Shown here: positions 1 to 8,667 of the stretch, in pieces
Numbering within the stretch: position 1 is the first letter of the stretch
Layout of the letters: every line of letters starts with the position of its first letter
Assembly: GCA_016718605.1 (NCBI GenBank)
Contig: JADKCY010000003.1
Span: 310,001-374,000, forward strand
Origin: Lysobacterales bacterium
GTDB lineage: Bacteria > Pseudomonadota > Gammaproteobacteria > Xanthomonadales > Xanthomonadaceae
Reading direction: 5' to 3'
DNA: 64,000 nt
The notes under the pieces: model-generated
What the model was told of the DNA's origin: nothing
The model's input: the letters and a program-made list of their open reading frames with translations, nothing else
Database searches by the model: none
Made by a program: the position numbers and the translations under genes

Positions 1-699
1 ATTGGCTCGTTAGCGGTGTGTACCGTCTTCTACATGCTCGTCAGCTACGGTGCCGTGGGTGCGGTTGGCTCCCAACCGGTGCTGGGTGCGGATGGCGTTC
101 CGCTGCACCCCGGTAGCGCCGAGCTCGCTGCGGCTTGCGCAGGCTCCGAGGCACTGGTCTGCAGCAAGGAACCGCTCGCTCATGTCCTGCGCCTTCTCGG
201 ATTTGCCAGTTTGGGCAATGCCATTGGCCTCGCCGCCGCATTGGCCTTGCCCTCGGTCATCCTGATGATGATCTACGGCCAGACCCGCATTTTCTTTGTC
301 ATGTCGCGTGACGGACTGTTGCCGGAACGGCTGTCCAAGGTCCATCCAAAATTTCACACACCGCACGTCATCACGCTTCTGACTGGCGTGTTCGTCTCAC
401 TGTTTGCCGCGATGTTTCCGGTCGGTGTGCTGGCCGACATTTCCAACTCGGGCACACTGTTCGCCTTCATCATGGTCGCGATTGGCGTGATGATTCTGCG
501 TGTGCAGCAGCCTGACCGTCCACGGCCATTCCGCACGCCCTTTGTGTGGGTGGTGGCCCCACTGGCAGTCATGGGTTGCCTGCTGCTTTTCCTGAACCTC
601 TCCATGTACACGATCAGCATGTTCCTTGGCTGGACCGTCATTGGCCTCTTGGTTTACTACGCCTACGGTCACCGCCATAGCCATCTGGCGAAGCCCTGA
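1..699 (+). CDS. APC-family amino acid permease, C-terminal part (5' end outside window)
   Basis: The reading frame is open from the first base of the window, so the N-terminal half lies upstream. The GTG at position 16 is not taken as the true start. The visible 232 residues contain a motif typical of the cationic amino-acid/APC permease branch, FFVMSRDGLLP (around residue 98), followed by HTPHVITLLTG and four hydrophobic segments. The cytoplasmic RPFRTPFVWVV stretch before the last two membrane segments also matches that family. It should be an inner-membrane amino-acid transporter. The substrate cannot be told because the substrate-binding N-terminal helices are missing. A strong terminator follows 114 bp downstream. 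Confidence 0.85.
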   Translation: MGSLAVCTVFYMLVSYGAVGAVGSQPVLGADGVPLHPGSAELAAACAGSEALVCSKEPLAHVLRLLGFASLGNAIGLAAALALPSVILMMIYGQTRIFFVMSRDGLLPERLSKVHPKFHTPHVITLLTGVFVSLFAAMFPVGVLADISNSGTLFAFIMVAIGVMILRVQQPDRPRPFRTPFVWVVAPLAVMGCLLLFLNLSMYTISMFLGWTVIGLLVYYAYGHRHSHLAKP

Positions 700-812
700 C
701 AGGCCATTGATGAAGGGCGTCACTGCAACTTCTCATCGCCACGAGCGCAGCATCCATGCCGCGCTCGCACTGACTCTTTCAACGCGATGGCCGCGTCCTG
801 AACGACTCTCGG

Positions 813-839
813 AAACCCGCGCAATGCGCGGGTTTTTTT
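813..839 (+). terminator. Rho-independent terminator of the permease gene
   Basis: A 7-bp GC stem (CCCGCGC / GCGCGGG) with a 3-nt loop is followed directly by seven T residues. This is a textbook intrinsic terminator on the plus strand, 114 bp after the permease stop codon. Confidence 0.9.
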
Positions 840-890
840 GCCATGTCTCGTGCTGAGTGCAACGCATCTCCTTCTGCCATTCAGGCACAA

Positions 891-1463
891 CTACTGCTGG
901 TCGTCTTTCTCGATTCTGCGAATCACGATCACACGATCCTCGCCGTCTGCAGGCGTCACACTGGCCTCCGCGGCTGCGGCTTCTGCTTCGGCAATCAGCT
1001 CAGCCATCTCAGCCTCGGTTGCTGGCGCAGACCCGGTTTCGCGAATTACCCGCACGACGCGACGCGATTCGCCCAGTGATTCGCCAGCAGTGTCATCCGC
1101 CTGATCTGTATCCAGATGAATCACCTTGACCTGCTTGGCCGAACCGGTAGCACCGTCGATTTCAACCCAATCAACCGCAGGTAGGGCGATCTCTTTGCGC
1201 ACACCGGCAACCTCGACGATCAGTCCATCATCGGTGCGGGTAACAATTGCCGGCAAGCCGGAGGAGGCTGCAAGTTGTCGGCTTTGTCCAACGGTCAGCG
1301 CCTGCATGTCGATTTCAATGGTTTGTTCACTGCCGTTTGCGAGCAGTTTTACCGTAGTGACATCCTGCGACTGCGCCGAGGCGCCAGCGGACCACATGAA
1401 AACTGCACCCATGGCAATGGGCGTTAGCTGCTGCAGAAGGTGGTTGGCCATTTTGCGGTGCAT
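891..1463 (-). CDS. Periplasmic protein of unknown function, predicted sigma-54 target
   Basis: 190 residues. The frame is open further upstream, but the ATG at 1463 is chosen because AAGGAG lies just in front of it. An N-terminal signal peptide (hydrophobic stretch ending ASAQ at about residue 31) predicts export. The mature part has a short beta-rich region (residues 40-110, with GVRKEIALP and DWVEIDGATG), then a long Ala/Glu-rich segment and a charged tail. I recognise no family. Immediately upstream on the same strand are a sigma-54-dependent response regulator and its sensor kinase. A -24/-12 promoter motif lies between, so this protein is a likely output of that system. Confidence 0.75.
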   Translation of the reverse strand: MHRKMANHLLQQLTPIAMGAVFMWSAGASAQSQDVTTVKLLANGSEQTIEIDMQALTVGQSRQLAASSGLPAIVTRTDDGLIVEVAGVRKEIALPAVDWVEIDGATGSAKQVKVIHLDTDQADDTAGESLGESRRVVRVIRETGSAPATEAEMAELIAEAEAAAAEASVTPADGEDRVIVIRRIEKDDQQ

Positions 1464-1528
1464 TTCGAACTCCTTGGTTTCCAACATGAGGGGAACAATC
1501 TGTCTGCCTATCGGCGGACCCACCGTTT

Positions 1529-1546
1529 CAGCAGAGAACGTGCCAA
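1529..1546 (-). promoter_or_regulatory. Predicted sigma-54 (-24/-12) promoter
   Basis: The minus strand reads TTGGCACGTTCTCTGCTG. The family consensus is TGGCACG-N4-TTGCW; this differs at one position (C for T in the -12 element). The GG and GC doublets are correctly 12 bases apart. It should start transcription near 1519, about 55 nt before the start codon at 1463. The gene for an NtrC-type activator is next door. Confidence 0.7.
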
Positions 1547-1619
1547 CCCGAATACTGCACGCCAGCTGCCGGATAACCGGGATGATCACGCGCGACCAGA
1601 CCCCAAATGCGGACGCCAA

Positions 1620-1633
1620 TCCCGAAATCGGGA
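1620..1633. promoter_or_regulatory. Inverted repeat, possible enhancer site for the NtrC-type regulator
   Basis: TCCCGAAATCGGGA is an inverted repeat with 6-bp arms and a 2-nt spacer. It is centred about 107 bp upstream of the expected start of the sigma-54 promoter, the usual distance for a bacterial enhancer-binding-protein site. A weaker related sequence (CCGGATAACCGGG) lies at about 1579-1591. Assignment to this regulator is inference. Confidence 0.45.
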
Positions 1634-1645
1634 ACAGACATCGAC

Positions 1646-3016
1646 CTAACCCTCACCACCCAGCGCGTGTTTTTCCAATCGATAAAGGAACGCTTTGTAG
1701 GGCAAGCCAAGTAGGACTGCCGCCCGCTTGCGCTGCCCTTGGGTCAACTGCAGAGCTTGTTGCAACAGCGAGCGCTCGAGTGCATCCCAGTGAAGCCCTT
1801 CGGCAGGTAGGCGAATGCCACCGTCCAACACAGCGACAGGCGCATCCGGCAGATCCATGAGACTCGGCTCGCCGTCATCGGCTAGCAACAACAAGCGCTC
1901 AACCGTGTTGGCCAGTTCCCGCACGTTACCCGTCCAAGGACGGTCCATCAGCCCGCGCAACACCGCACGTGGAAACACACCGCGCGGCAACCCGTGTTGG
2001 CGGACAACGCGCGCAGCGAGATGCTGAACCAGCAATGGGATGTCCTCACGGCGCTCCCGTAGCGGCGGCAGATGCAGCCCAACCACGTTCAGTCGCCAAT
2101 ACAGATCTTCGCGAAATCGCCCTTCTGCGATTTCGCGCTTTAGATCACGATTGGTGGCCGCCAGTAGACGCACATCAACGGTGTGCTCCCGCGAACTTCC
2201 GACCCGTGTGATTCGACCTTCCTGCAGTGCGCGCAACAACTTGGGCTGCAGGCTGAGTGGCAACTCCCCGATTTCATCCAGAAACAGCGTGCCACCATCC
2301 GCCTGCTCAAAATGCCCCACCCGCGCCAACTGCGCGCCCGTATACGCGCCGCGCTCCGCACCAAAAAACTCGGCTTCCAACAGACCTTCGGGAATCGCTG
2401 CGCAGTTGACCGCGACAAATGCGCGGGCGGATCGTCGCGACAATTTATGCAGTGCACGCGCCACCAACTCTTTGCCCGTGCCAGATTCGCCCTCAATCAG
2501 CACCGTGGCATCCGTACTCGCCAGCCGTTCGATTTGCCGATACAAGCGTTGCATGGCGGGCGCGCGCCCAATGAGATCAACCAATTGTTCGCGCTCATCC
2601 AGCGCCTGATTGAGTCGCCGATTTTCCTCACGCAATGCCCCGCTGCGCAAAGCCTTCTGCACCACGAGCAGCAGCGCCTGACGTTCAAAAGGTTTGGTGA
2701 GGTAGTCGTCCGCACCAGCCTGCACAGCTTGGACGGCGTGCTCGACACTTCCGTACGCGGTGACCAATACAAAACTAAGCTCCGCGCGACGCGCGCGTAC
2801 CTCGCGCAGCAAGGTCAGACCATCGCCGTCGCCAAGCTGAAAATCGGAGATCACGAGTTGCAGGTTTGGCTCGGACAAAAGAAGGCGCGCATCCTCCAAT
2901 CCGGCAGCACGATGCACCACATAGCCATGCTGAACAAGCAAGTCACCAACCAACAATCGCTGCGCTGGGTCATCTTCGACCAGAAGCAGGTGAACCGACG
3001 GGTGATCGGCACTCAT
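1646..3016 (-). CDS. Sigma-54-dependent response regulator (NtrC family)
   Basis: 456 residues. An N-terminal receiver domain (residues 8-120) has the acidic pocket VEDDPAQ, a phospho-acceptor Asp in the ISDFQLGDGDG loop, and Lys in LTKPF. The central AAA+ domain (about 140-375) has Walker A GESGTGKE, the sigma-54 contact loop as GAYTGA (Tyr replaces the usual Phe, a known variant) and Walker B LFLDEIGELP. The C-terminus ends in a short Fis-type helix-turn-helix (QGQRKRAAVLLGLPYKAFLYRLEK). It should activate sigma-54 RNA polymerase when phosphorylated. Its start overlaps the end of the sensor kinase gene by 4 bp, so the two are co-translated. The likely target is the adjacent gene behind the -24/-12 promoter. 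Confidence 0.93.
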   Translation of the reverse strand: MSADHPSVHLLLVEDDPAQRLLVGDLLVQHGYVVHRAAGLEDARLLLSEPNLQLVISDFQLGDGDGLTLLREVRARRAELSFVLVTAYGSVEHAVQAVQAGADDYLTKPFERQALLLVVQKALRSGALREENRRLNQALDEREQLVDLIGRAPAMQRLYRQIERLASTDATVLIEGESGTGKELVARALHKLSRRSARAFVAVNCAAIPEGLLEAEFFGAERGAYTGAQLARVGHFEQADGGTLFLDEIGELPLSLQPKLLRALQEGRITRVGSSREHTVDVRLLAATNRDLKREIAEGRFREDLYWRLNVVGLHLPPLRERREDIPLLVQHLAARVVRQHGLPRGVFPRAVLRGLMDRPWTGNVRELANTVERLLLLADDGEPSLMDLPDAPVAVLDGGIRLPAEGLHWDALERSLLQQALQLTQGQRKRAAVLLGLPYKAFLYRLEKHALGGEG

Positions 3017-4506
3017 ACGGTGACTCTCCTGTTTTCACCGGCAGCGACCCTTGAGAACATTCGCACGGTGGCGAGCGTTCCGCCGCTGCCATCCTCGGGC
3101 GATGCGATACGCAAATCGCCCCGATAGCGCTGGCGAACGATTCGCTGGCTCAGATACAGGCCCATGCCTGCGCCGCTGGGCTTGCTGCTGACATGTGGTT
3201 GGAACAATCGCTCGCGCACCGACGCTGGAACGCCGGCACCCATATCCCGCACGCTGAGCTCAACCCCATCCTCAATCGCATGCCATAGCACGTCCACAGC
3301 CGCCCCAACGGGGCTCGCCTCGACGGCATTCAAGATCACTGTGTGAAAAACGATACGTAGTTCCGCTGGGACAGCGCGAATGCTGCAGTCCTGGCCCGTT
3401 TTTCGAAACGACACCTTGCCACCGGCACGTTGCGCCGCTTCCAACAAGACATCATCCAAGGTCAGCGAAACCGACACGTCACACACCACAGCATCGACAC
3501 CGGATGACAGCGCAAGAAAACCCCGCAGGGCCTGGTCGATGCGCTGCAACTGTTCGCGACCCAGTGTCGCCAACTGTACCGCCTGTGGATCGTTCGACGA
3601 CTGCGCCAGTGCCTCGACGCTAAGACCCAGCGCATGCAAAGGATTGCGCAGCGAATGCGCTAGACCTCGTCCGATGTCACCCAACTCAGCCAATTCACGC
3701 TGTGCCCGGGATGCATCCGCCTCGCGCTGCAAACGCGCGAGATCGGCCGACATCCGGTTGAAGGCATGCAGACTGTCGCGAACTTCCGGTGGACCCGATT
3801 CGTCGACCTGAAAGCCTGCCTCGCCGCTTCCCACATGCAAGGCCGCCTCCGACAAAGACTTTAGCGGACGAGCAATCCGGCTTGCCATCCACCAAGCGGC
3901 CAGCATGCCAAACGCCAGCAATGCGAGCGCCCCCCATGCCAACTGTGACGCGAATCGCTGCACTGCAGAATCGACCGGTGCGGAGGACAGCGGAATGAGA
4001 TCAAAACCCGCAGGCCCGAGCACCCTCAGCGCTGGTGCATCGGTGTCGCGAATGACTTCGATACGAAATTCGTGACGTGTCGACTGCCCGCCTACGGTGT
4101 CCAGATCCTCTTCCAGAGACTGCTCCACCCGCTGCATAGCGTCGGGTGACCAATCGGGCAAGTCCGCGATATCACGCGGACTGAGCACCTTGCCATTGAC
4201 GATGACCCGCATTTCGCGGTCGCCATCGGTCAACGCGCGATTGCCCGCAAGGGCAGCCCTGGCTTCGGTGCGCAGCGACTGCAACAACTGCGCATCCGAT
4301 GGTGGCTGCGCTGACCTGCTCGAGTCCGGTGGCGAAACCCGCTCCTTTTCAAGCACGGTCACCATGGAACGCCCAACGCGCGTTGCCGTCTCGCTAACCG
4401 CATTCTGTAAGTCAGCGGTTAATGCACGCACGCCCACCGCTGCCAACACTGCCAGCGATAGTAGTAACGTCATGACGCTAAGGATCAGGCGAAGACGCAA
4501 AGACAT
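3013..4506 (-). CDS. Membrane sensor histidine kinase, partner of the NtrC-type regulator
   Basis: 497 residues. There is an N-terminal membrane anchor (residues 5-28), a periplasmic sensor region of about 160 residues that I cannot assign to a named fold, and a second membrane segment (about 190-210, WGALALLAFGMLAAWW). A HAMP linker follows (ASRIARPLKSLSEA). The H-box is GRGLAHSLRNPLHALGLS, with the phospho-accepting His. The ATPase domain has N-box LNAVEASP, G1 DMGAGVP and G2 GAGMGLYLS. The HSLRNPL H-box is typical of kinases that feed NtrC-class regulators. It overlaps the regulator gene (ATGA), which supports one two-component unit. The signal sensed is unknown. Confidence 0.92.
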   Translation of the reverse strand: MSLRLRLILSVMTLLLSLAVLAAVGVRALTADLQNAVSETATRVGRSMVTVLEKERVSPPDSSRSAQPPSDAQLLQSLRTEARAALAGNRALTDGDREMRVIVNGKVLSPRDIADLPDWSPDAMQRVEQSLEEDLDTVGGQSTRHEFRIEVIRDTDAPALRVLGPAGFDLIPLSSAPVDSAVQRFASQLAWGALALLAFGMLAAWWMASRIARPLKSLSEAALHVGSGEAGFQVDESGPPEVRDSLHAFNRMSADLARLQREADASRAQRELAELGDIGRGLAHSLRNPLHALGLSVEALAQSSNDPQAVQLATLGREQLQRIDQALRGFLALSSGVDAVVCDVSVSLTLDDVLLEAAQRAGGKVSFRKTGQDCSIRAVPAELRIVFHTVILNAVEASPVGAAVDVLWHAIEDGVELSVRDMGAGVPASVRERLFQPHVSSKPSGAGMGLYLSQRIVRQRYRGDLRIASPEDGSGGTLATVRMFSRVAAGENRRVTV

Positions 4507-4561
4507 GCAGAAATTCCACTAGAAAGATCCCCAGCGATGGCAGGAAGTGTGCCAGCCCCAC

Positions 4562-4594
4562 AAAGAAACAGGCCGGACACGAAGTCCGGCCTGT
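4562..4594 (-). terminator. Predicted terminator after the RcnB-like gene
   Basis: An 11-bp perfect stem (ACAGGCCGGAC / GTCCGGCCTGT) with a 5-nt loop lies 33 bp past the stop of the minus-strand gene at 4627. On the minus strand it continues into the T-rich TTTCTTTG. Confidence 0.65.
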
Positions 4595-4626
4595 CGATCT
4601 AGCCTGATTCAACGATCAGGGCTAAT

Positions 4627-5553
4627 TCAATAGTAGAAGTTGTAGAGGATGTCGACGATGACGCCGGAACGGATATCCACCAGCATCACATCATCACCCA
4701 CTCGCAGCCAACGACAGCCATAGGGCGGCGGCGACAACCCATAGGGGCGGTAATCGAGAAAGTAATCCGCAATCAAGTACGCCAATGGCAACTCATACCC
4801 GACACGCCATGAGCGATAGCTAAACCCACTAGGGTAGTAGTACCGCTGGGGCGCGCGGTAGCGTGATCCTGCCCAACCGTGCCGCCAGCTGCGCCGCCAG
4901 TCGCTGCGTCGCCAGTCGTCGCGGTGATTACCGTAGCGATGGTCGTAGCGCTGATCCTGTCGATAGTCATGCCGATACCAGTCGTTCCAAGTATTCCAGC
5001 GGTTTCGGTCGCGGCGATCCTCACGCCAGTCGCGACGATCTTCGCGGTGATCACGACGATCCTCACGGACATCCCGATAGTCTTCGCGACGGTCACGACG
5101 ATCTTCGCGGTAATCCTGGCGATCTTCTCGGCGATCCTGACGATCCTCCCGGCGATCTTGACCTCGCGTTTCTACATAGCGACTGTTGCCACGGGCATCG
5201 TCATTTTGCCCACGCAAATGTTCCGCCTGCTGGCGCGAGTAACTGTCCTCGCGTCCACGATCCCCGCGATCACCACCCCCCGTGCGACCGGGGTTGAATG
5301 AAGAACGTTCAGGCATTGGCTGCGCCTGAAAGACCTGCGGCGATTCGCGACGCGGAGACTCCTCGCGCGAGGATCGTCCGCCATCGCGACCACCCTCGCG
5401 TCCACCACGCCCAGACTCGCGTGACTCCTCCTTGGCCTCAGATCCGCCCTGCGACCCATAGTCCGCATCGCGGCTGCGCGAAGGCTCGCGCGCGTCCACC
5501 AGTGCGGACGACAAGCTCAGCATCGCAAGCACCACCCACTGAACCGACTTCAT
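4627..5553 (-). CDS. RcnB-like exported protein with Arg/Asp/Glu tandem repeats
   Basis: 308 residues. The frame is open upstream, but ATG at 5553 is preferred because a signal peptide starts there (MKSVQWVVLAMLSLSSALVDA) and GGGGAGAG precedes it. The mature protein is extremely polar, with a run of about 50 residues of degenerate DRRED/DRRDxRED units at residues 130-185, then a Tyr/Arg/Trp-rich segment. The last 35 residues (GCRWLRVGDDVMLVDI, then SGVIVDILYNFYY) match the RcnB-type C-terminal beta-hairpin found in periplasmic proteins linked to metal efflux or envelope stress. The repeat length varies easily in such genes. The exact role is not known; the RcnB assignment rests on the C-terminus only. 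Confidence 0.7.
   Translation of the reverse strand: MKSVQWVVLAMLSLSSALVDAREPSRSRDADYGSQGGSEAKEESRESGRGGREGGRDGGRSSREESPRRESPQVFQAQPMPERSSFNPGRTGGGDRGDRGREDSYSRQQAEHLRGQNDDARGNSRYVETRGQDRREDRQDRREDRQDYREDRRDRREDYRDVREDRRDHREDRRDWREDRRDRNRWNTWNDWYRHDYRQDQRYDHRYGNHRDDWRRSDWRRSWRHGWAGSRYRAPQRYYYPSGFSYRSWRVGYELPLAYLIADYFLDYRPYGLSPPPYGCRWLRVGDDVMLVDIRSGVIVDILYNFYY
5010..5165 (-). repeat. Tandem ~21-nt coding repeat within the RcnB-like gene
   Basis: About seven imperfect copies of a roughly 21-base unit built on GACGATCTTCGCGG-type words (plus strand), encoding DRRED/YRED heptads. The units differ mainly at silent or conservative positions. Confidence 0.7.
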
Positions 5554-5765
5554 GGCATTACTCTCCCCGCACGTTGCGGAAACTATCGGCAAACGGCCGA
5601 CACACGCACATTTGATCTTGTCGAAGCTGTATGGAAAGCATCCAAAATCAGACGCTGGCATTACTCGTTCAGGTTCGAGTGAACGATCCGAACCCTGACT
5701 GAGTCAAGCCGCAGCAGAGCTGTCCATGATCACCTATCGAGACCGTACACATCGCGGAACGCGCC

Positions 5766-8171
5766 TCAATGCTCACCGAGGATCCGGTTTCGCAGCACAT
5801 TTTCACCGCGCGTGACGGGATGCAGACCGTCCTGATAGTGAGGTGGCGCAAGCCATTGCGTATCACCAAACGCACTGCGCTGCGATTCCTGTACGCGCTC
5901 AACAGGCCATTGCTCTGCGTTGACCTTTGCGACGCCAGCCGCCCAGTCAACCTGCAGTGGCTGCCCATGCCAGAGCACCTGCAGGCGTTGCCGGGCACCG
6001 CTGGCGTCCAACAATTCCAACCGAAGGCGCAGCGGGCTGGCCCAATGTTGTGTGGCCTGAAAGCGCCAAAACTGTCCACCGTCGCGCCGTTGAAGGGCTA
6101 CCCGCAGCGCACCGCGCGCGCCAATCGGCAGGTTCGCATCGATGGTTTGCCATTGCTCTGGCAGTGCGGGACGGAAAAGCAACGCGTCGGTCAGCAACTG
6201 CGGCTGAAAACCCAGCACATCGGCAAACGCTGCACGAGTGAATTCAGCGACACTCCATGACTGACTAAACGTACCCGACGGCCTGACCAGTCCATGCGAA
6301 TCAGGCCACGCATCGACCAACTCGCTGAGTGTTCCCGGCGGGTCAAGCAGCAACACTTGCTGGGCCAACCCCCGCATCAATTTCGCCGCCTCGTCGAGCG
6401 CTCCCAATCGACTCAGGACAGAGACGGCAAAGCCGCTATTCCACAGCCAAACGGTGCCGTTGTGATACGCGGCATCCTTGTGGTGAAAGGCCTCGTTGAC
6501 ATGACGCGGGTGAAAGTCAGGATGTTCTGGGTCGAGCGATGCCAGCCCCCAAGGATAGGCCAAATGACGGAGTGTGTCGGCTGCCACCCGCGCTTGTTCG
6601 GCAGCACTCAGTAGCGTCGCCAAACCCAAATCCTCGGCCTGCAGACTCACGGCCAATAGTGCATTGGGTCGCCAGCGAAAGTCCGCCACATCGTCCGCAT
6701 CAATGCGGTCCGCGAGCTGCCGGCCATTCCAGAATTTGCCACGAAACGCCGCCCGCAGCCTTGCCGCAAGGTCAATGTAGCGCGCCGCCCGAGTGAGGTC
6801 GCCTGCATGCTGCTCGGTCCGTGCGGCGATTTGCAGCGCGGCATACCAGAGCGCCTGCACTTCTACTGCACGATTGCCACGTGGTGACCAGGCGTCGCGT
6901 CCTTCGATGCGCGCATCCATCCAAGTGTCCGCATCATCGTGCGTGAGCAAGCCCGCAGCGTCGAGGTGATGGCGCTGCGCACCGTCGACATAGCGCGCCA
7001 TCATCGGACGCAATGTCTGCAAACGATCCCAGCGGCCGCTGTGCTGTGCAAGCCGCCAAGCCGCCAGAATCATCCAAGGCGTGCCATCCACGGTGTTGTA
7101 GAGCGTCTCGGTGTTCGCGGCTACACGGTTGGGAATACGACCGTCATCGGGATCCTGTGGATCACCAGTTCGCTGTCTCGCCACAAACGCGTCGATCACC
7201 TGCTGGGCGGCATCGAATTGACCACTGGTCAGCAGCGTGCCCGGCAGGGCGATGAACGTGTCGCGCCCCCAGTTATCACGAAACCAGGGTAGGCCAGCCC
7301 AAATTCCCGGCCCGAACTCATCGACATGGAAGCCCAGCGCGCTCCACTGAGCCCACAGCAGCGCGCGATTGAATGCGCGATCGGGCGTCCACAGCCAGCC
7401 CTTCGACAGATCGCGCCAAGCGGCCTGCTGCAAAACGGCGGGAATGTCCTGCGCCGCCAAATCCCGCGCTCTCCGCAACGCGGCCTCTGCATCGCGATCA
7501 AACACCAGGTGCAACTGCAGCTCATTCTGCGGTTCGCGCGTCATCGCCACGTGCTGCGAACGTGCCGCTTGCTGCAAGTTCGTTGGCAATTCCGCGCGGG
7601 CCGCCGCGATCCAGTGCAATGGTCGATTGGCACTGATGGCGACCACCGTTGGAACCCGCTGATCCGTCTGCTCGGGGAGTCTCACCAACCAGAGTGACTG
7701 ACGGCCATGTTGCAACTCGGGACGCCCTGCACTGATTCCCCAGAGTGGCATCAAGCCCAAGCGCTGCGCTTGCTGACTTTGGACCACCAAGGTGAGGGCC
7801 GTATCGCCGCGATGCAGCCACAAGGACTCGCGCGCCTGCGGGCGCCGCGCCTCATGACCATGCGGATGGATATGTTCTTGCGCGGCGGCGGATCGTGTCA
7901 GCCATTCCGTTTCCACCCGACTGGCAAAACCTTCGATCAAACTGACATCGCCAATGCGATAGCCGGCACCCTTTCGCCAGTGCTGGGTCCAGCCTTCGTA
8001 GTAGCCGCGACGTTGATCCATCGCCACGATACGCGCCGGTGAGTCACTTGACTGAGGCAAGACCATCAACGCATGCAAGGCCTGCGGACTGCGCAACTCG
8101 GCAGGCGCTGCGGCTAAGGCTGGACTTTGCATCGCCATCACCATGCCGAAAACCCCAGCGAACGTGCGCAT
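5766..8171 (-). CDS. Exported amylo-alpha-1,6-glucosidase-like enzyme (GH133/GDE_C fold)
   Basis: 801 residues from the ATG at 8171. A longer frame would run into the upstream glyoxalase gene, and the chosen start gives a clean signal peptide (MRTFAGVFGMVMAMQSPALAAA). The N-terminal half (to about residue 330) is a beta-rich glycogen-debrancher N-domain. The C-terminal (alpha/alpha)6 part shows the GDE_C motif GLPWFRDNWGRDTFIALPG, then NTVDGTPWMILAAW, THDDADTWMDA and NRAVEVQALWYAAL, which carry the acidic catalytic residues. It should cleave alpha-1,6 branches in a glycogen-like polymer. The export signal is notable because most bacterial debranchers are cytoplasmic, and suggests use of external or periplasmic glucan. 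Confidence 0.82.
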   Translation of the reverse strand: MRTFAGVFGMVMAMQSPALAAAPAELRSPQALHALMVLPQSSDSPARIVAMDQRRGYYEGWTQHWRKGAGYRIGDVSLIEGFASRVETEWLTRSAAAQEHIHPHGHEARRPQARESLWLHRGDTALTLVVQSQQAQRLGLMPLWGISAGRPELQHGRQSLWLVRLPEQTDQRVPTVVAISANRPLHWIAAARAELPTNLQQAARSQHVAMTREPQNELQLHLVFDRDAEAALRRARDLAAQDIPAVLQQAAWRDLSKGWLWTPDRAFNRALLWAQWSALGFHVDEFGPGIWAGLPWFRDNWGRDTFIALPGTLLTSGQFDAAQQVIDAFVARQRTGDPQDPDDGRIPNRVAANTETLYNTVDGTPWMILAAWRLAQHSGRWDRLQTLRPMMARYVDGAQRHHLDAAGLLTHDDADTWMDARIEGRDAWSPRGNRAVEVQALWYAALQIAARTEQHAGDLTRAARYIDLAARLRAAFRGKFWNGRQLADRIDADDVADFRWRPNALLAVSLQAEDLGLATLLSAAEQARVAADTLRHLAYPWGLASLDPEHPDFHPRHVNEAFHHKDAAYHNGTVWLWNSGFAVSVLSRLGALDEAAKLMRGLAQQVLLLDPPGTLSELVDAWPDSHGLVRPSGTFSQSWSVAEFTRAAFADVLGFQPQLLTDALLFRPALPEQWQTIDANLPIGARGALRVALQRRDGGQFWRFQATQHWASPLRLRLELLDASGARQRLQVLWHGQPLQVDWAAGVAKVNAEQWPVERVQESQRSAFGDTQWLAPPHYQDGLHPVTRGENVLRNRILGEH

Positions 8172-8188
8172 CCATCGCACGCAGTACC

Positions 8189-8608
8189 TCACCACACACC
8201 AATGTTCGGCATCGACGACCAAGGCTCGGCGGGCGCTAGTCGCTCGCCCTTCTGCAGCAGTTCGACGGATATGCAATCCGGGCTTCGCACAAAGGCCATG
8301 TGGCCGTCGCGTGGTGGCCGCTGGATCACCACCCCCTTCGACTGCAGATGCGCGCAGGTGGCGTAGATGTCATCCACGGCAAAGGCCAGATGACCAAAGT
8401 TTCGCGCACTGCCGTAGTCCTCGTCGTCGTAATTCCAGGTCAGCTCGATCTCCGCCTCGGGATTCTCCGGCGCTCCCAGATAGACCAGCGTGAAGCGTCC
8501 TTGCGGATAATCCTTGCGACGGTTTTCGATCAGCCCCAAACCCTCGCACCAGAAGCGCAGCGACGCTTCCAGATCACGCACCCGCACCATTGCATGCAGA
8601 AACTTCAT
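8189..8608 (-). CDS. gloA: Lactoylglutathione lyase (glyoxalase I)
   Basis: 139 residues. ATG at 8608 is used because GGAG sits at the right distance in front; an upstream TTG frame is ignored. One VOC fold in two beta-alpha-beta3 modules. The four metal ligands of glyoxalase I are all visible: His in FLHAMVRV near the start, Glu in AEIELTWN, His in NFGHLAF and Glu in ISVELLQ. The NY/GSARNFGHLAF region matches the GloA branch more than generic VOC proteins. It should detoxify methylglyoxal as its glutathione hemithioacetal in the cytoplasm. The glucosidase gene follows 17 bp downstream on the same strand. Confidence 0.88.
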   Translation of the reverse strand: MKFLHAMVRVRDLEASLRFWCEGLGLIENRRKDYPQGRFTLVYLGAPENPEAEIELTWNYDDEDYGSARNFGHLAFAVDDIYATCAHLQSKGVVIQRPPRDGHMAFVRSPDCISVELLQKGERLAPAEPWSSMPNIGVW

Positions 8609-8667
8609 CGCCCGCTCCAAACCGTTGAAAGACGCATTTCAACAGATTTAGCGATCTCGCGACGTCG

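Noticed and set aside
4987..5165. CRISPR-like regular repeats
   Set aside because: The repeats are contiguous, lack spacers, and encode in-frame heptads of the RcnB-like protein.
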